Positions 22,809 to 35,252 of a stretch of 64,000 nt of DNA are shown one piece after another. The stretch comes from Phycomyces nitens (lineage: Eukaryota > Mucoromycota > Mucoromycetes > Mucorales > Phycomycetaceae). The notes beneath the pieces were generated by a model that was not told the DNA's origin, made no database searches, and saw only the letters and a program-made list of their open reading frames with translations. The position numbers were made by a program, and so were the translations under genes. The stretch lies in contig JAHRBC010000001.1 in assembly GCA_022702545.1 (NCBI GenBank), positions 2,356,001 to 2,420,000 on the forward strand. Reading direction: 5' to 3'. How positions within the stretch are numbered: position 1 is the stretch's first letter; the number at the start of each line of letters is the position of its first letter.

Positions 22809-24906
22809 AATATCTAGTTTCTTTATTTGCCATTTTTTGTTTATTTATCTTGTATATAGCACTTTCTCAACCTCTTTGATATTTTTTTTATAAAAGTGAT
22901 GTCGAGTGTGTCATCTTATTACCTCTTTACTACAAATATATGCTTTATTACTTATTGTATATTGTGTGTCCAAAAATAATAGTTATAATAATTATAATAA
23001 TGTGTGTTGTGATATATGTAACATGGCTCTATCAATTATTCCTTGACATTTTCTTTTTTAGCCATGCCACAATCTGTATGGTAAAAATTGTCTATTGTCG
23101 TGGTCTGGGTGATTTTGAGATGTCCATTTTTTACAAGTGCAAATATCTCTAGAAAATATTCACAAGATTCAGTTCTATAAAAAAATAACTGATAAAAAAA
23201 CTAATCACACCTCTTTAGACGACTTACTAGATGAGGAATGTGTAAAGATAAGGACGCGATAAAAGATTCAACCAAACTAACTAATCATATTCCAATTAAA
23301 AATAAATAAAGAGTTGGTTTGATAGCCCTTATCATCCTAAAATCGTATTTCTCATGAACACAATCTATTTTTTTATACAAATATATCATTCACAGCTCTA
23401 TCACGTCTGTTGGATAAAGAAGGTGCGTGGGTATTTCTTACATTATCTATTATCAGGATAAGAGAGTTTATTGATTTTTCTTTTCTTTTCAATAATGGCT
23501 AATGCCGTACGACATTTTTCTTGTTCTTAAACCGTGACAAGGCAGGGAACGTCTCCCATGTAATAATCAAGGGAACAAGTAATAATAAAAAAGCCCTCAT
23601 TATCCAAGATTAGATTCAAAATTAAGCAACCCAATTGGATAAGCAGTAATGTCAGCCTCTTTGTTTAACGAGGCAAATAAAGAAAGAATTCAGTATCGTA
23701 GAGATGGGTGTCTTGCAAGCCAGACTCAAGCAGTTTTAGGACAAACCATTACAAATGCAATGCAAATTTCATCATTTATTTAATTTAAAGGTTTAAGCAT
23801 TATAATCTGGGTTAGTTTCTTTTATTTTTATCGATTGGTAATAATATTACAATCGATTATCAAAAATAATAGTATTTAGAATAAGCTCATTTCTTTTTAA
23901 GAATTTTTTTGAATCGGGGACCTTTTTCTTATTTTTGTACAGAATAATAAAGGTCAACATTATGAGCATGAGTTTAATACTAGACATTGTGTCTAGATAA
24001 TTGGCGTTGGAAGCAAGAGCTTGTTTTGATGTCAATTGGAGAAATAATCAGAAAGTTTTTGGGCTTGACAAGTCTATCAAAAAAATAATAACACACAATA
24101 TATCAAGACACACTGGACTATTGTATTGAGCAAGTAGTATATTATGACCTCATATCTACAGATATAGTATTATTATATAAACAGAGCAAGAGACCATTTG
24201 AGATGGAGTGTTGGTTCAACTTAAAGATGAAACAATAACTGACCCGTAAATACAGAAAGTTTATAAAGTTGGACATGATTTGATAAACATCCAAGAATAC
24301 AAAGCATGACATAAACATGAAATTTATTCTGTTGTTCTCGAGTGTAATATGGTGTGGATTCTTATTGCTACATATCCAGTCTTTATATTGATGGCTTATG
24401 CTTTCATTTCAACAAGTGCAAATTTTATCTATAAATCTCAAGAAACAATTCATAAAATAAAAACTTGCTTTGGTTTTTCTAGTGACACATGCTTATCACC
24501 TTTAGTACATTAAGCATGCCAATTGATACACTTTGGGCTGAGCAAGGAGCCTTGAGGCCTATAAATGTCAAGGATAGTATGCTTATTATTGAAACATTTT
24601 TATCATTATTTTTCTTATTGGTACAGCAAAAGATACGATAGATGACTTGACGGAATGAGACATATGGATACATACAATCAACTGTCTATTAACCCTAACC
24701 CTATATTTTATATTTGATACTAGCTAGTTCTCTATCACAATAGATATTTATGATAATAATTTGGTTTATTTTAATTATCTCAAAATTGATCAGGTATCAA
24801 TATACATCAACCCAAATATCTACCAGTGGACGGCTGCAAGAGTTTTTAGGCTTGGTCCTGGAAAAGGTTGGCCTTTTTTTTTTATTGCCAGTAAAGCCTT
24901 CTTGAC
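22809..24906. other. Intergenic, 2.1 kb, AT-rich
   Basis: Holds the 3' end of the glutamate synthase transcript and then long AT-rich DNA with no frame that looks coding. A CCCTAACCC element near 24692 is only two telomere-type units. Confidence 0.55.
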
Positions 24907-25617
24907 CTAGGCGGGATATTTTTTGACAGTACTGTCAAGGGTACTGGTACTGGTACTGGTGCTGGTGGTACCCTTTTTTGATGCATACTTTGACGCTACC
25001 AAGGATGTGCCCATGGTATGTTTCTTCGACTTGGTGTTGAGGACGTTTTCTACTTGTGTCATCAGATATTCGTATCGAGTTTCAAGGGTGTTTCTGGTGG
25101 TGGTGGTTGTTCCATTATTGGGCGGGTATTTTGATGCTACCGATAACATGTCTACGGCCTGGTCACTCGACTCGATGCTGAGAATGATTTCCAGTTGTGT
25201 CATCAGATATTCGTTTTGGGTTTCAAGGGTCTTGTCATTCTCCCGTACCAAAGACAGCTGGGATTGCATAAATGCTATTTGTGCCTCGAGTGCCTCAAAC
25301 GCCGCAATGTTGACTTGTTCGGCTGTGGTGCCGACTTTGGGCACACATGGGTTGACTTGAGTGGTAGGAGGTGCGAAATTGGTTATGTCAGGGCTCATGC
25401 AGAGAGGGGGAAAGTTGGTGGAGGCACTGGAATTTGGTGGCTTTTTGTTGGTCAAATTGAATCGATTGGATTCGAGGGCTTTGGATGTATCCAGAGAATG
25501 ACGAGGTTCGGCGGAATTCCTAGTGGATTCAATTGTGCTGTTGGTAGCCAAGGTGAATCTGAGGTCTTTAGGATTATATAAATCCTCTAATATCTTTACG
25601 GATTTTGGATGTATCAT
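24907..25617 (-). CDS. Unknown protein with coiled coil and internal duplication
   Basis: An open frame from the first in-frame ATG (25617) gives 236 residues. The frame stays open upstream to a TGA without an ATG, so a 5' exon may be missing. The N-terminal half is Ser/Asn/Pro-rich. A helical stretch A-F-E-A-L-E-A-Q-I-A-F-M-Q-S-Q-L looks like a coiled coil. After it come two diverged tandem copies of about 50 residues. Each starts T-L-E-T-x-x-E-Y-L-M-T-Q and ends in a V-A-S-K-Y motif followed by a Thr/Ser run. The gene ends in a (Ser-Thr)n tract. I do not recognise a family. It lies tail-on to the P450 gene at 25913-27738, in the same orientation. Confidence 0.5.
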   Translation of the reverse strand: MIHPKSVKILEDLYNPKDLRFTLATNSTIESTRNSAEPRHSLDTSKALESNRFNLTNKKPPNSSASTNFPPLCMSPDITNFAPPTTQVNPCVPKVGTTAEQVNIAAFEALEAQIAFMQSQLSLVRENDKTLETQNEYLMTQLEIILSIESSDQAVDMLSVASKYPPNNGTTTTTRNTLETRYEYLMTQVENVLNTKSKKHTMGTSLVASKYASKKGTTSTSTSTSTLDSTVKKYPA

Positions 25618-25912
25618 GTTTGGGCTGATTGGGTTCAATAGATGGGGATTGACTGGATATGGATTGTTTGATTTTGTGCAATTCAGTATTATTAAGAGTA
25701 TTCAGACTGCTATTTGTCTCAGTTGCAGACCTTGGAACCAGTACGAATAGCACAATGAGCCTTTTCTCTTAAAAATAATAATTATGGGGATAAATATTTC
25801 ATCTCAATTTCCATTATTTCTATTCATGTGGCAAATTGTAGTAATTTTTATTATTATTAAATCAAGGTTGAATAAAAGCTGCAGAATATCAAGGCATACC
25901 AGATAAATGGAT

Positions 25913-27738
25913 CTAGTAAATCCTCTTGAAAACTATCCCAAGATTCACAGCTGTCGCGATACCAATATTGGTTGTCTCGAGTTTGTCTTTGTGAATAGAA
26001 TCTTCTGGAAGTGACCAAGTGTACTTTCTCACTATAAATATTAAACACATCAATATCTGGCTATAGTATTTACAAGTAATACTCTTACACAGCATGGAAA
26101 GCATAACACGCTGTTCGGCCAGGCTAAAGTTCAACCCAATGCATTGACGAGTGCCATTTCCAAAGGGAATCCAGCTCATGCCATCTTTTCCCAATTCTTC
26201 AGCCTCTCCTCCCTTTGAAAATCTTTCGGGATTAAACTCTTCTGGGTTACTCCAAACAGCAGGGTGATGGTGTAGATCATTGATATTAACCATAACAAAA
26301 GTATGTTTGGGAATGAATGTCCCACCAAGGTATGTATCTTCCATAGCTTGTCGAGTGAGAATGGCAAGAGCCGGACTATTTATACGGAGAGTCTCTTTAA
26401 TTATCATGTTAATGTACACCATTTCTTTAGTTTGGTCTACAGAGGGAAGTATATCCTCTTTGTCTTCTCCAAGAATCTTTGTAGCTTCTTCTCTTGCCCT
26501 TTGCTGAATGTCTTGCTTTTTTGCAAGATAATAAATGGAAAACGATAGTGCATTTGCTGTTGTGTCGTGCCCTGCCACAAAGAACACACATATATTGCTC
26601 TACTCTGGTATTTAGAAACCATTAATTATTCCGAGTATTATAGTCTACCTTTAGTTCCTTGTTAGATAATTTATCCTTTCCATCTTCACTTTCAAGCATA
26701 AGTGTCAAGAGATCCTTCTCATTGGTTTGAATACTCTTGTCATGTCTACTGTTTTCAATTGTAGCACGCTTCTTGTCAATCACTCCATCAATCATTTCCA
26801 AAAATCGAGTAAGATCATTATGAACCTTTAGCCTTTTTGGAAACATCCAGAGAAAAATTTGCTCGAGTTTTGGAAAGAATAGCCAGATTGGCACATTTAT
26901 GCCCTGTTTAATACTTTTAAATACTCGAACCCATTCATTTTCAGGCTCATCAATTGCATTGAAATCAAAGCCTATATTTTGTTCAAAAATATTGGTTCAA
27001 TTGATTCAATACAGGATTAATAGGCTTACCGAATCCTGCTTTCCCAAGAGCATCTAGTGCCCAACATTCCATAAGTTTTGTGATTTCGACCGAGCCATAT
27101 TTACTGTCAATAACCTTGAACAGCTTTCTTGTCAATTTACCAAACAGTTTGACTGGCATAGACCGATGAAAGGCTGGGTTGATGACCTTGCGCTGATTCT
27201 TCCATTCAGTTCCATTTAAGAATACAATATTTGGGCCACGTGCAAAGCGAGTTACCAAGGTACCGTCTGTACCAGGGAACGAGTCAACTTTAGGAAATAA
27301 ATCTGCCCTGAGAAAAATCTGCTTTGCTGTCTCTGGTTTTGTGGCACAAACTTCCCAACCAAGAAAGCTTGGGCGCTGTGTGTTGTTATTATTAAGGTTT
27401 GAAACGTTTCAATTGTATTTGTAGATAATTACCAAAAATAATCCATTGCTTTCGGGATCAGATATCAATGGCATAGCTAGACGTGCACTATGAGACGAGG
27501 CAGACTCTCCTTGTAGCATGGACTTCATAAATTGAAAATAGGATACTGCAGGAATATGACATAGTGCACGAGAAGGGCAAACGAGCTTGATAAGTTTACG
27601 ATAGATATTTACCAACAAAACAGCACACACTATAGAGGTAGCTGTTTTCTTGTTTCGTAAAGCAGGCATGTATTGATCAAAAAATTCTTTTGTGTGTTTA
27701 TAGACCACACCAATGGATGCTGTTTGTTGAGTAAGCAT
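25913..27738 (-). CDS. Cytochrome P450 monooxygenase (copy A)
   Basis: Five exons (27738-27433, 27375-27030, 26971-26649, 26599-26089, 26031-25913) encode 534 residues. A hydrophobic N-terminal anchor at about 38-58 places it in the ER membrane facing the cytosol. The I-helix reads A-G-H-D-T-T (334-339), the K-helix K-E-T-L-R, the PERF-type motif N-P-E-R-F, and the haem loop F-G-N-G-T-R-Q-C-I-G with Cys478. All fit FxxGxRxCxG, so the enzyme should be active. The family is probably one of the large Mucoromycotina-specific clans (CYP509-like); this is inference. Its nearest visible relative is the P450 on the opposite strand at 29152-30977. Intron 4 is 57 nt with no in-frame stop, so retaining it would add 19 residues instead of truncating. 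Confidence 0.92.
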
Positions 27739-29151
27739 TTTTATACAAAAGACAGGCAGAAAATAGAGGGAAAAGGTTATTTGACACACGATTACCAAGG
27801 TATATATATATATATAGCCACAATGTATTTTGACAAAGAGATGTCCAAATGATAAGAAAAAAGATTAAAAAGGTTTTGTACGCCTAAAGGTAATGTTTAA
27901 TTGATCTTGTTTGACATCTCTAGGTATTGGTATTCAAAGTTATTGTATTGATCTCTTGTAAAAAAAAAAAAAAAAAGATCGAATAAAGGTGGAATCAGAA
28001 AAACCTGATTCAGACATTCAAGACAAAAAAAACAATCACAGCTCCTAGACACTGTTTTATCTTTTGATATTTGGAGAAGTAGCAGAGTATGATCATCGAG
28101 ATATCCTAGAGTGTTTTACGAATTGAGAAAGAGGAACAAAATCGACATATAAATGTGTAGCTATATGTCCCTGTATAGCAAAATATACGCACTTTATGCA
28201 TGCACATTATTATATATATATTACATTTGTTGACTTTGGCTTAATTACAAGTACCTGTATAATAATAAATTGGTTATATTAATATAACAGTTATATGTAA
28301 AACATTGGTAGTTTATAATATAGTATATAACTAAAATATGGTATATTTCACCTATAATACTACAAAGATATACTTTTTGATTTTATTCTGATATATTAAT
28401 TTTAGATCTATCAAAGAATTATATAACCAGTTGAGCGCATGCCTAATGATCTAGAGATATCAATGATAAGACAAGATCAGTGATTAGAGATTATTATATC
28501 GAAAAGTTCAAAATAAATGAAAATAAACATTATTTAATATAATTGTGTACCAGGGTCTTAAGAAAAGCAACGCCCTAAAGTATTCACAGCCCTGATTTGG
28601 TCCACATGGATATTACTTTATTCAATAAAAATAAATACATTGGTAACACAGTGGTGCACAATATCCTGATGTATATTTAGAGTCTCATATGTCAAAAATC
28701 TCTTTTTTTTATATAAAAAAAATCAATCAAGCTTCCCTGGATTTTGGGAGTGCATAAAAGGGATGTGAAGTAAGGAGTCTTGATGCCTTCTGAAAGGCAA
28801 TAAAATGGGATAGTTCTATTGTTAAATAGATACTCCATTAACCTTATTGAGCATCTGATAATTTAAGCAGGTTATATCTTGACTTCTAGACCCTTTTACC
28901 TTGTTTACTTTGGTTTTATTAATAATTTATTGTTTCAATAGAAATAGAATACAAGCTGAGCCATTATATGACCAAGGTGGATAAACTCTCGGCTATTTTA
29001 CCCCCTCTTTTATAGTTGTAAAGTTGTCATAACTTCGCAGTATTTGGCTAACTATTTTAATAAAAATATCTGTATATTCTGTGATTGATATAAAATTATA
29101 TTAATCTCACCAATATCTCCTTTATTATCTCTTTTTGTTCTTCCTTAAACC
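27739..29151. promoter_or_regulatory. Bidirectional promoter region between two P450 genes
   Basis: The 1.4 kb between the two divergent P450 starts has no ORF of note. It holds a poly-A tract near 27959-27976, TA-rich stretches at 28208-28222 and 28260-28380, and no obvious long inverted repeat between the two halves. Shared regulation of the pair is plausible from the arrangement but not shown. Confidence 0.4.
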
Positions 29152-30977
29152 ATGAACAATCAGTTAACCGGATACGTGGGGGCTGCCTTGGGCCAACTCC
29201 AAGGAAATTACACCAAGTACTTGCTCCAAATTCTCAAGGATAAAACAAAATCTACGGCCATTGCATCTGCTGTCGCTCTGGTCTTGAGCTACATAGTCTT
29301 TAAGAGAATAGAAAGGCCCCCGCGAGACCTTCAACACCTCCCATATGTTTCTTATTTCTCGCTTCTGAATTCAGTATTAAGAGGAGAGACCCCGGCATCA
29401 CTAAGCAAACGTCTTATTCTTCCCGTAATCTCTAATCCTGACTACAAAGGACTATATGTGGTATGTAAAGATTCAAGTGTCTGTAGTCATCTAATATCAA
29501 TTGAATTTGCAGCGCTTGAGTGGTCTTGGGTGGGCAGTGCACATAACTAGTCCAGAAGGCAACAAGAAGATGCTGATGAGAACAGACATATTTCCAAAGT
29601 CGGATCCAATTCCTGGAACAGATGGTACATTGGCCAGTCGTTTTTTGCGTGGTCCAAATGTCTTGTTGTTGAATGGACCTAGCTGGAAAGCCCAGCGTAA
29701 ATTGGTCAATCCAGCATTTCACCAGTCTATCCCTGTAAACATGTTTGGCATACTGACTCAACGGTTGTTCTCAGAGATCGGGGATAAGAAAGGCCCGGTT
29801 AATGTCACCAATCTTATGACGCGCTGGACACTAGATGTTATAGGACAGGCAGGGTTTGGTAATATAATTGACAGAATATAATTATATGTTCTAACATATC
29901 TATTATACAACAGATTTTGACTTTCACGCCACAGATGAGCCTGATAATGAATGGGTTCAAGTCTATAGCAGGATATCGCATGGACTTGGAAAGCCATTAT
30001 GGTTGTTTTTCCCTATACTTGACCGAAAGCTCAGTTGGCTGTTTCCTGAACGAAACAAGGCCCATAAAAGTCTTGATCGCTTTTTGGAAATGCTTGATAA
30101 TGTGATTGCTAAGAAGCGCAAGGCTTTAAAAGAGAACAAGAAGAATTATAGCATGAAAGATAATGAGAAGGATCTTTTGACACTCATGCTCGAAGGCTCG
30201 CAGAATGGAAGTGGCCTATCAGACAAAGAACTTCAAGTAAGATATATATATAAAGAGAGCGTTGATTATATAATAAAAAAATACTAAAATTATTGTAGAG
30301 CAATTTGTGCATCTTCTTTTTTGCTGGACACGATACAACAGCAAATGCATTGGCCTTTACAATTTATTTCTTTGCAAAGTACCCAGAAATCCAACAAAGA
30401 GCAAGAGATGAAGCCTTGAAAATCCTCGGAGACAGTCCCCAAGATGTAATACCTTCCGTGGAAGAAACGAAAGAGATGGAATATATCAATATGGTCATCA
30501 AAGAGTCTCTTCGTATCAAAGGGCCTGTCACGGCTATTCCCGTCCGCAGAGCAACAGAAGACACCGACATTGAAGGCGTTTTTATTCCCAAAGGCACACT
30601 ACTCACTTCTGATATATACAACTTGCATCACAATCCTAAGCTCTGGAAAAATCCAGAGACTTTTGATCCCGAGCGCTTTAGAAAAGGAGGTGAATATGAT
30701 ATGTTAGAAAGTAACGGAATGAATTGGATGCCATTTGGCGGTGGTTCTAGACTATGCATCGGAATGAATTTTAGCTTAGCTGAGCAACGTGTCATGCTTT
30801 CCATGCTGTGTAAGTGCATTGACTGGTTAAATAATTCAAGGCTAATACATGATTATAGTGAGAAAATATACATGGCAGCTCCCAGAAGACTCGATCCATA
30901 AAGAAGAACTGCAGACTAACAATGTTGGAATCATGTCTGCTAAAAACATTGGCATTCTATTTGAAAGAAGATATTGA
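29152..30977 (+). CDS. Cytochrome P450 monooxygenase (copy B)
   Basis: Five exons (29152-29460, 29513-29858, 29914-30236, 30299-30809, 30859-30977) encode 535 residues. Exons 2 to 5 are 346, 323, 511 and 119 nt, exactly the lengths in copy A, and the intron phases match. This shows a recent-enough duplication without exon indels. The N-terminal anchor lies near 43-60. The catalytic motifs are A-G-H-D-T-T-A-N-A, K-E-S-L-R, D-P-E-R-F and F-G-G-G-S-R-L-C-I-G with Cys479. Substrate-contacting regions differ from copy A, for example A-I-P-V-R-R-A against A-I-L-T-R-Q-A after the K-helix. The partner should be an NADPH-P450 reductase, which is not in the window. Substrate unknown. Confidence 0.93.
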
Positions 30978-31291
30978 AAAATGTACCATGAATACAGTTG
31001 TTTATTCTTAACTTCTTTAATGATAAATGTATATATTATGAAAGATCAGCAATCTTGTGCATAATATATTATCAACTGTTGTAAATATGAATCTGAGGGC
31101 TATTAGATCTTTAATACGCAAATGATTTCAAATATAATAGTTTTTGACCAATACTCTTTTTGTTAAATATATCGATTTATGTCTCTATCAAAAGCCAATA
31201 TCTCAACCATAAAAGAAGGATTATTGATGTCTTTTGGAATCTAGTTATACAAAAGACTGTAACTAGAAACCAAGTAAATTGACTAGTTTTC

Positions 31292-32648
31292 TCAAGTTTT
31301 CCTCACTTGCTCTTGCTGTTGTTGATATTTCAACCGAGCCTGTACACTTTTTTTATGTCTAGCTTGCTGTGTGGCATTTATACTCATCAAACTCTTGGAT
31401 TGGTGGCTAAAAATTAAGCCTTAAAAATTTTCTAAATATATAAGATTATAGAATTGAAGAAGATACATACGTACTACTTGAACAAAAATCACACCAATCT
31501 TTTTAAACTTGTCACAGTCTCCGTAGGAAACTTTCGGGCAATGCAATGAAGCATTGACACCATCCCATATCCAGCCTTGATATAATCTTGTCTCTTTTTG
31601 ATTGCACGAGAGATATAAAGGACCGGTAGTCTCGACAATGGCGATTTCTATCTTGTGTTTGTTGCTGGTAATAATGCAGTCAGTATCATAGTAGGAATTA
31701 CTGTTTTTGTGAAGAAATTTTAATTCGTTACAGATGGCCTGCAATCAAACTTCCCCGGGCTGAAATCTTGTTGTTTTGATGGTTATTGACAAATGATCTA
31801 TTATCGGCCATATAATTCGATAGTTAAAGCTTTGTTTCAAGCTTGTAAACATCACTGTCTTCAATGAAAAGTTCAGAAACACTATAACAAAGGCAAGCTA
31901 TAGGGACATGATAATTTTCAATTATTAACTAAAATGCTTACAATAATTGGACTACAGCATGGACAAACTTCATGAAAGGCTTATTTGACATAAAAACTAA
32001 AAGTATAATTGCGCCATAAGCTCATTTAAAGCCTGTTCATTGTCAATTATCTATAATTTAAATGATATAATGTTAAAGGTTTATTTAAAAAGAACCTTTT
32101 TGTATAGATTGAAAGTATTACTTACTATCGTATCAAAAATCGTGTTGTAAAAATCTTGGTCTTCCACAAAGGAGTCAAAGATATTTTTTGATAATAATTT
32201 CAGTCTCGACAATCAAATGTTCAAGATAATATTTTCTTGCTGACTCAAAGCCAATTCTATTTTCAAGTTGGATATTATTCAAGCTCTCGAAGCTATAACA
32301 GAGTGTCAATGTACTAAATAACAATACCAGACAAAATTTGTACATACCTGTATTTGACAATGTCGTCTTGTGCCTGAATATTCTCCAAGACTTTCATGCA
32401 AAGCTCCCAAATATCTAGCTTTAAATCTTCCACGATTATTTCTATTTCCCTTGACTTCCCTATTGACAAACATACAATAAGAATTCTAAACGTTCTTTCT
32501 TTCAAATATATTGCTAGATATTTACGAATTCGTCATTTGCGTCATAGTGTCAGAATTCATAGGAGTCTGCAGTTTGCGCTGAGTCTGTTGGAGATGTTCG
32601 CAAAGGTAATGATTCTAAAAGCGAATGAGGTTCTTCAAATATTTTCAT
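31292..32648 (-). pseudogene. Broken gene of a Mucoromycotina repeat family
   Basis: From ATG 32648 the frame can be followed through several introns to a stop at 31294-31292, but it is broken in at least three places. There is a TGA at 32552-32550, one extra A in a run of six near 32184-32189, and a TGA at 31747-31745. Recoverable blocks read K-S-R-E-I-E-I-I-V-E-D-L-K-L-D-I-W-E-L, S-F-N-Y-R-I-I-W-P, R-F-Q-P-G-E-V (stop) L-Q-A, and I-E-I-A-I-V-E-T-T-G-P-L. The last two resemble, from memory, an expanded family of uncharacterised Mucorales proteins. Function unknown. The C-terminal exon is basic and Gln-rich. Splice sites still look canonical, so decay is recent. An alternative is that unusual splicing removes some breaks, but the frameshift argues against it. 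Confidence 0.5.
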
Positions 32649-34758
32649 TTTCTTGTCACTTTGGCCAGCATTAATTACTTGAGTTCCATAGTTAACTGAC
32701 GCAACACTTACATTGTTATAATTATTGAGAGTGAGACATTGCTTTTCAGTCGATTATATTTTGGGAATTAATATCTTTAATACATCAAACTTTCAATTTT
32801 TTTTTTAGTTTTTACCTTGTTGGATACCATTAAATCGACACAGCGGAAAGCAAGCCATAGGCTAGATAAATTAACAATAACTCTGTTGGCGTACAATTCA
32901 ACACACAAATCACAGAGGTGTGCTTCATTTACTTTTTCTCTCCCAGACAGAAACTAAAGCAAGAATGAGAGTTGTCGCAAACAGCAATCCATGTTTGACA
33001 CCGATTTTACAGCAGTAATATTTCTGACATGTTAATGATAGGAAAAGTAGATCAGACTCAACTGTTGCCAGTTTGTTTGAGCTGTATTAAATCCTCATTA
33101 GCAAGACTTATACAATATATATTAATTTAGTTTGGAGTCTTTACTTATTCTAAGCATATTAGTATGCTAGCAGGCACGTTTGATGATTTTATTTATTTAA
33201 CAAAGTCTGCTGCCGGACAAGAGCAATGGTGGTTCGAATAGTTAAAGTGATTTCAATAATGCTGATTGTGGTGAGTAAAGAGTAAGGAAGTATGGACAAC
33301 CAAAATATATCCCAATGAACAATGAACAATGAACAATGAACAATGAATAATGAGCAATGTGTAATATCGTGACTTCGCCATGGCGATTTACTATCACCGC
33401 TCATTTTTGTACCTGCTTGTACAAAAGTACAAGATTTTTGAATAGGTGCACGGACCAGCTTATATTACCTAAAAGTCAAATATAAACTAATCGCCGTTCA
33501 AAGATGTGCTCTGTCTTTAAAGTAAATACTACACAGATGAAGACCAACCTTTAACTTTTTGTTTAATTCTCTACTTCTTTAGTTTTTGAAGCCATGATTC
33601 TCACAGTAAACACCTTATACTCACCATGCCAAAAATAAATTCCCAGACTGGACCACGTCATAACTAAAATTCCTGATGACCTCACACACGCAAAATATTT
33701 GTCTATAAAGACAGGGGCCTTGGGCGCGTATTGTTGTTTCCGTTTCCTTACTTCTCTTTCCGTTACCATTTCACTTTCTCAAGGACATGTCAAGGTAAGC
33801 AAATTTTCACTTCATCCACTCATAGTTTCGTCAACTATGGCTCCGCCTTTACTATGGACGGACTTTTAATGATGGACGGATGTGTTTTATTATGTTTTTA
33901 AACCATCAAACTAACGTGTCATTCAAATGTAGTGAACACATGATGGTGTCAAAAAAAATTTGAAACCAAAAACCGTTTACTCTACATGCTACTGGTGACC
34001 ATTCAAATGACCTGTCTAAAAGCGCTAGCAAATGCGTGATGTCTAATGACCATCTCAGTCAAACATGGAAATGAACCTCATTTCAACCTCCTGGCTCATT
34101 TCCAAGCCTGACACGGTTGTCTCAAACTCTGGAAGCTGTTCTCATGTAGCTATCCACAAGAACCCTACTATTTGTGATATTGTCTTCAGCAATTCACAGA
34201 TTGAGTATCAATTATACAAGGCAGCCGCAAGACTCATTCCCTATGGACCAAGGAAGTCGGAAATCCAGAAGCCAATAGTACAGATGAAACTCAAATAATA
34301 AAATAAATCAAGCATACTCTACAAGCAGAGATTACCTTTAGTCCAAAAGTCCAAATTGATAGTCAAGCATCTTCCATTCCAGAAAATATCTGAATCAAAG
34401 GATTTCATATTAAGGATAAGCAAGATATCCCCATGTACCAAATGTCAACAGTAGTCAAGAAGATAGCTTCCATAGTCTTTCAATTGATCCACTCCTCATC
34501 AATACTGCCATATTCCTGGTTATTATCAGGATACTATTATATCCATGCCTACTACATTTCATAATCTCTTGATACAATCCAACCAAGAGTGTATTCTTTC
34601 TGGTGAAAGAATCCTTGGTTACAACCGTAAGTTTCCATTGTAAACAGTTTATATTATCGGCGGTCAATTACAACAGCTATATGGTTATTGATTGAAATAT
34701 GCCGCTCACCAAATGGCAAATAGAAAACCGAGGGGCACCTTCTGTTCTTGACAATAAA
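32649..34758. other. Decayed intergenic region
   Basis: No intact gene. Short coding-like scraps appear near 34065-34298 and 34480-34630 (plus strand), each cut by stops, and I cannot assign them. A frame at 33563-33769 (minus) is also unassigned. A heptamer array is listed separately. Confidence 0.45.
33313..33347. repeat. (CAATGAA)5 minisatellite
   Basis: Five perfect heptamers, followed by two degenerate copies to about 33360. Confidence 0.9.
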
Positions 34759-35252
34759 TCACTCCACGGTCTGCTGGGCTACTCGATCGAGGTGACCTTA
34801 TTCCGATGGCCTGCTCCTAGACGTCAAGAGTTTCTGAGCTCCCATTCACGGCGGTCAAGGCTGGTCATGATGCGCTCTGTTGGTTCCGCTGGTCGCCTCT
34901 CTTTATCAAACCAACTGTCTGGAATTCCGGTGGACTCAAGAACGTGGATGTGATTCGGTTGTGCTGGTTTCCGTTGCCAGTGGGATAGGGTGGCCGACCG
35001 GTCGTTTTTCGGCCGGTGAATCACACTCCATGGTCTTGGTCTGCTAGGCTACTCGGTCGATGTGATCATGTTCCAATTGCCTGCTCCTAAACATCAAGAG
35101 TTTCTGAGCTACCATTTACGGCGGTCAAGGCTGGTCAAGATGCCGTCTGTTGGTTCTGACGTCTGCCTGCCTTTATCACACCAACTGTCTGGAATCCTGG
35201 TGAACTCATGGCCATGGATTGTGGTTCGGTTTGTACTGGTTTCCGTTGCCAG
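34759..35252. repeat. Diverged tandem repeat, two units of about 225 bp, GC-richer
   Basis: Unit 1 is about 34759-34980 and unit 2 about 35024-35252. Shared landmarks include TCAAGAGTTTCTGAGCT, ACGGCGGTCAAGGCTGGTCA, ACCAACTGTCTGGAAT and TGGTTTCCGTTGCCAG. They keep a 268-272 bp offset throughout, and I judge identity by eye at roughly 80-85%. A 43-bp spacer contains a CCGG-rich inverted repeat near 34993-35016. The block is clearly more GC-rich than its flanks. No intact frame spans both units, so it looks like non-coding or dead mobile-element sequence. Confidence 0.75.

Noticed and set aside
24688..24704. Telomere-like CCCTAACCCTA
   Set aside because: Only two units in an AT-rich interior region; not enough for an interstitial telomere or a fusion point.
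33189..33404. 71-codon minus frame with repeated H-C-S-L-F-I-V
   Set aside because: It is only the translation of the CAATGAA heptamer array.
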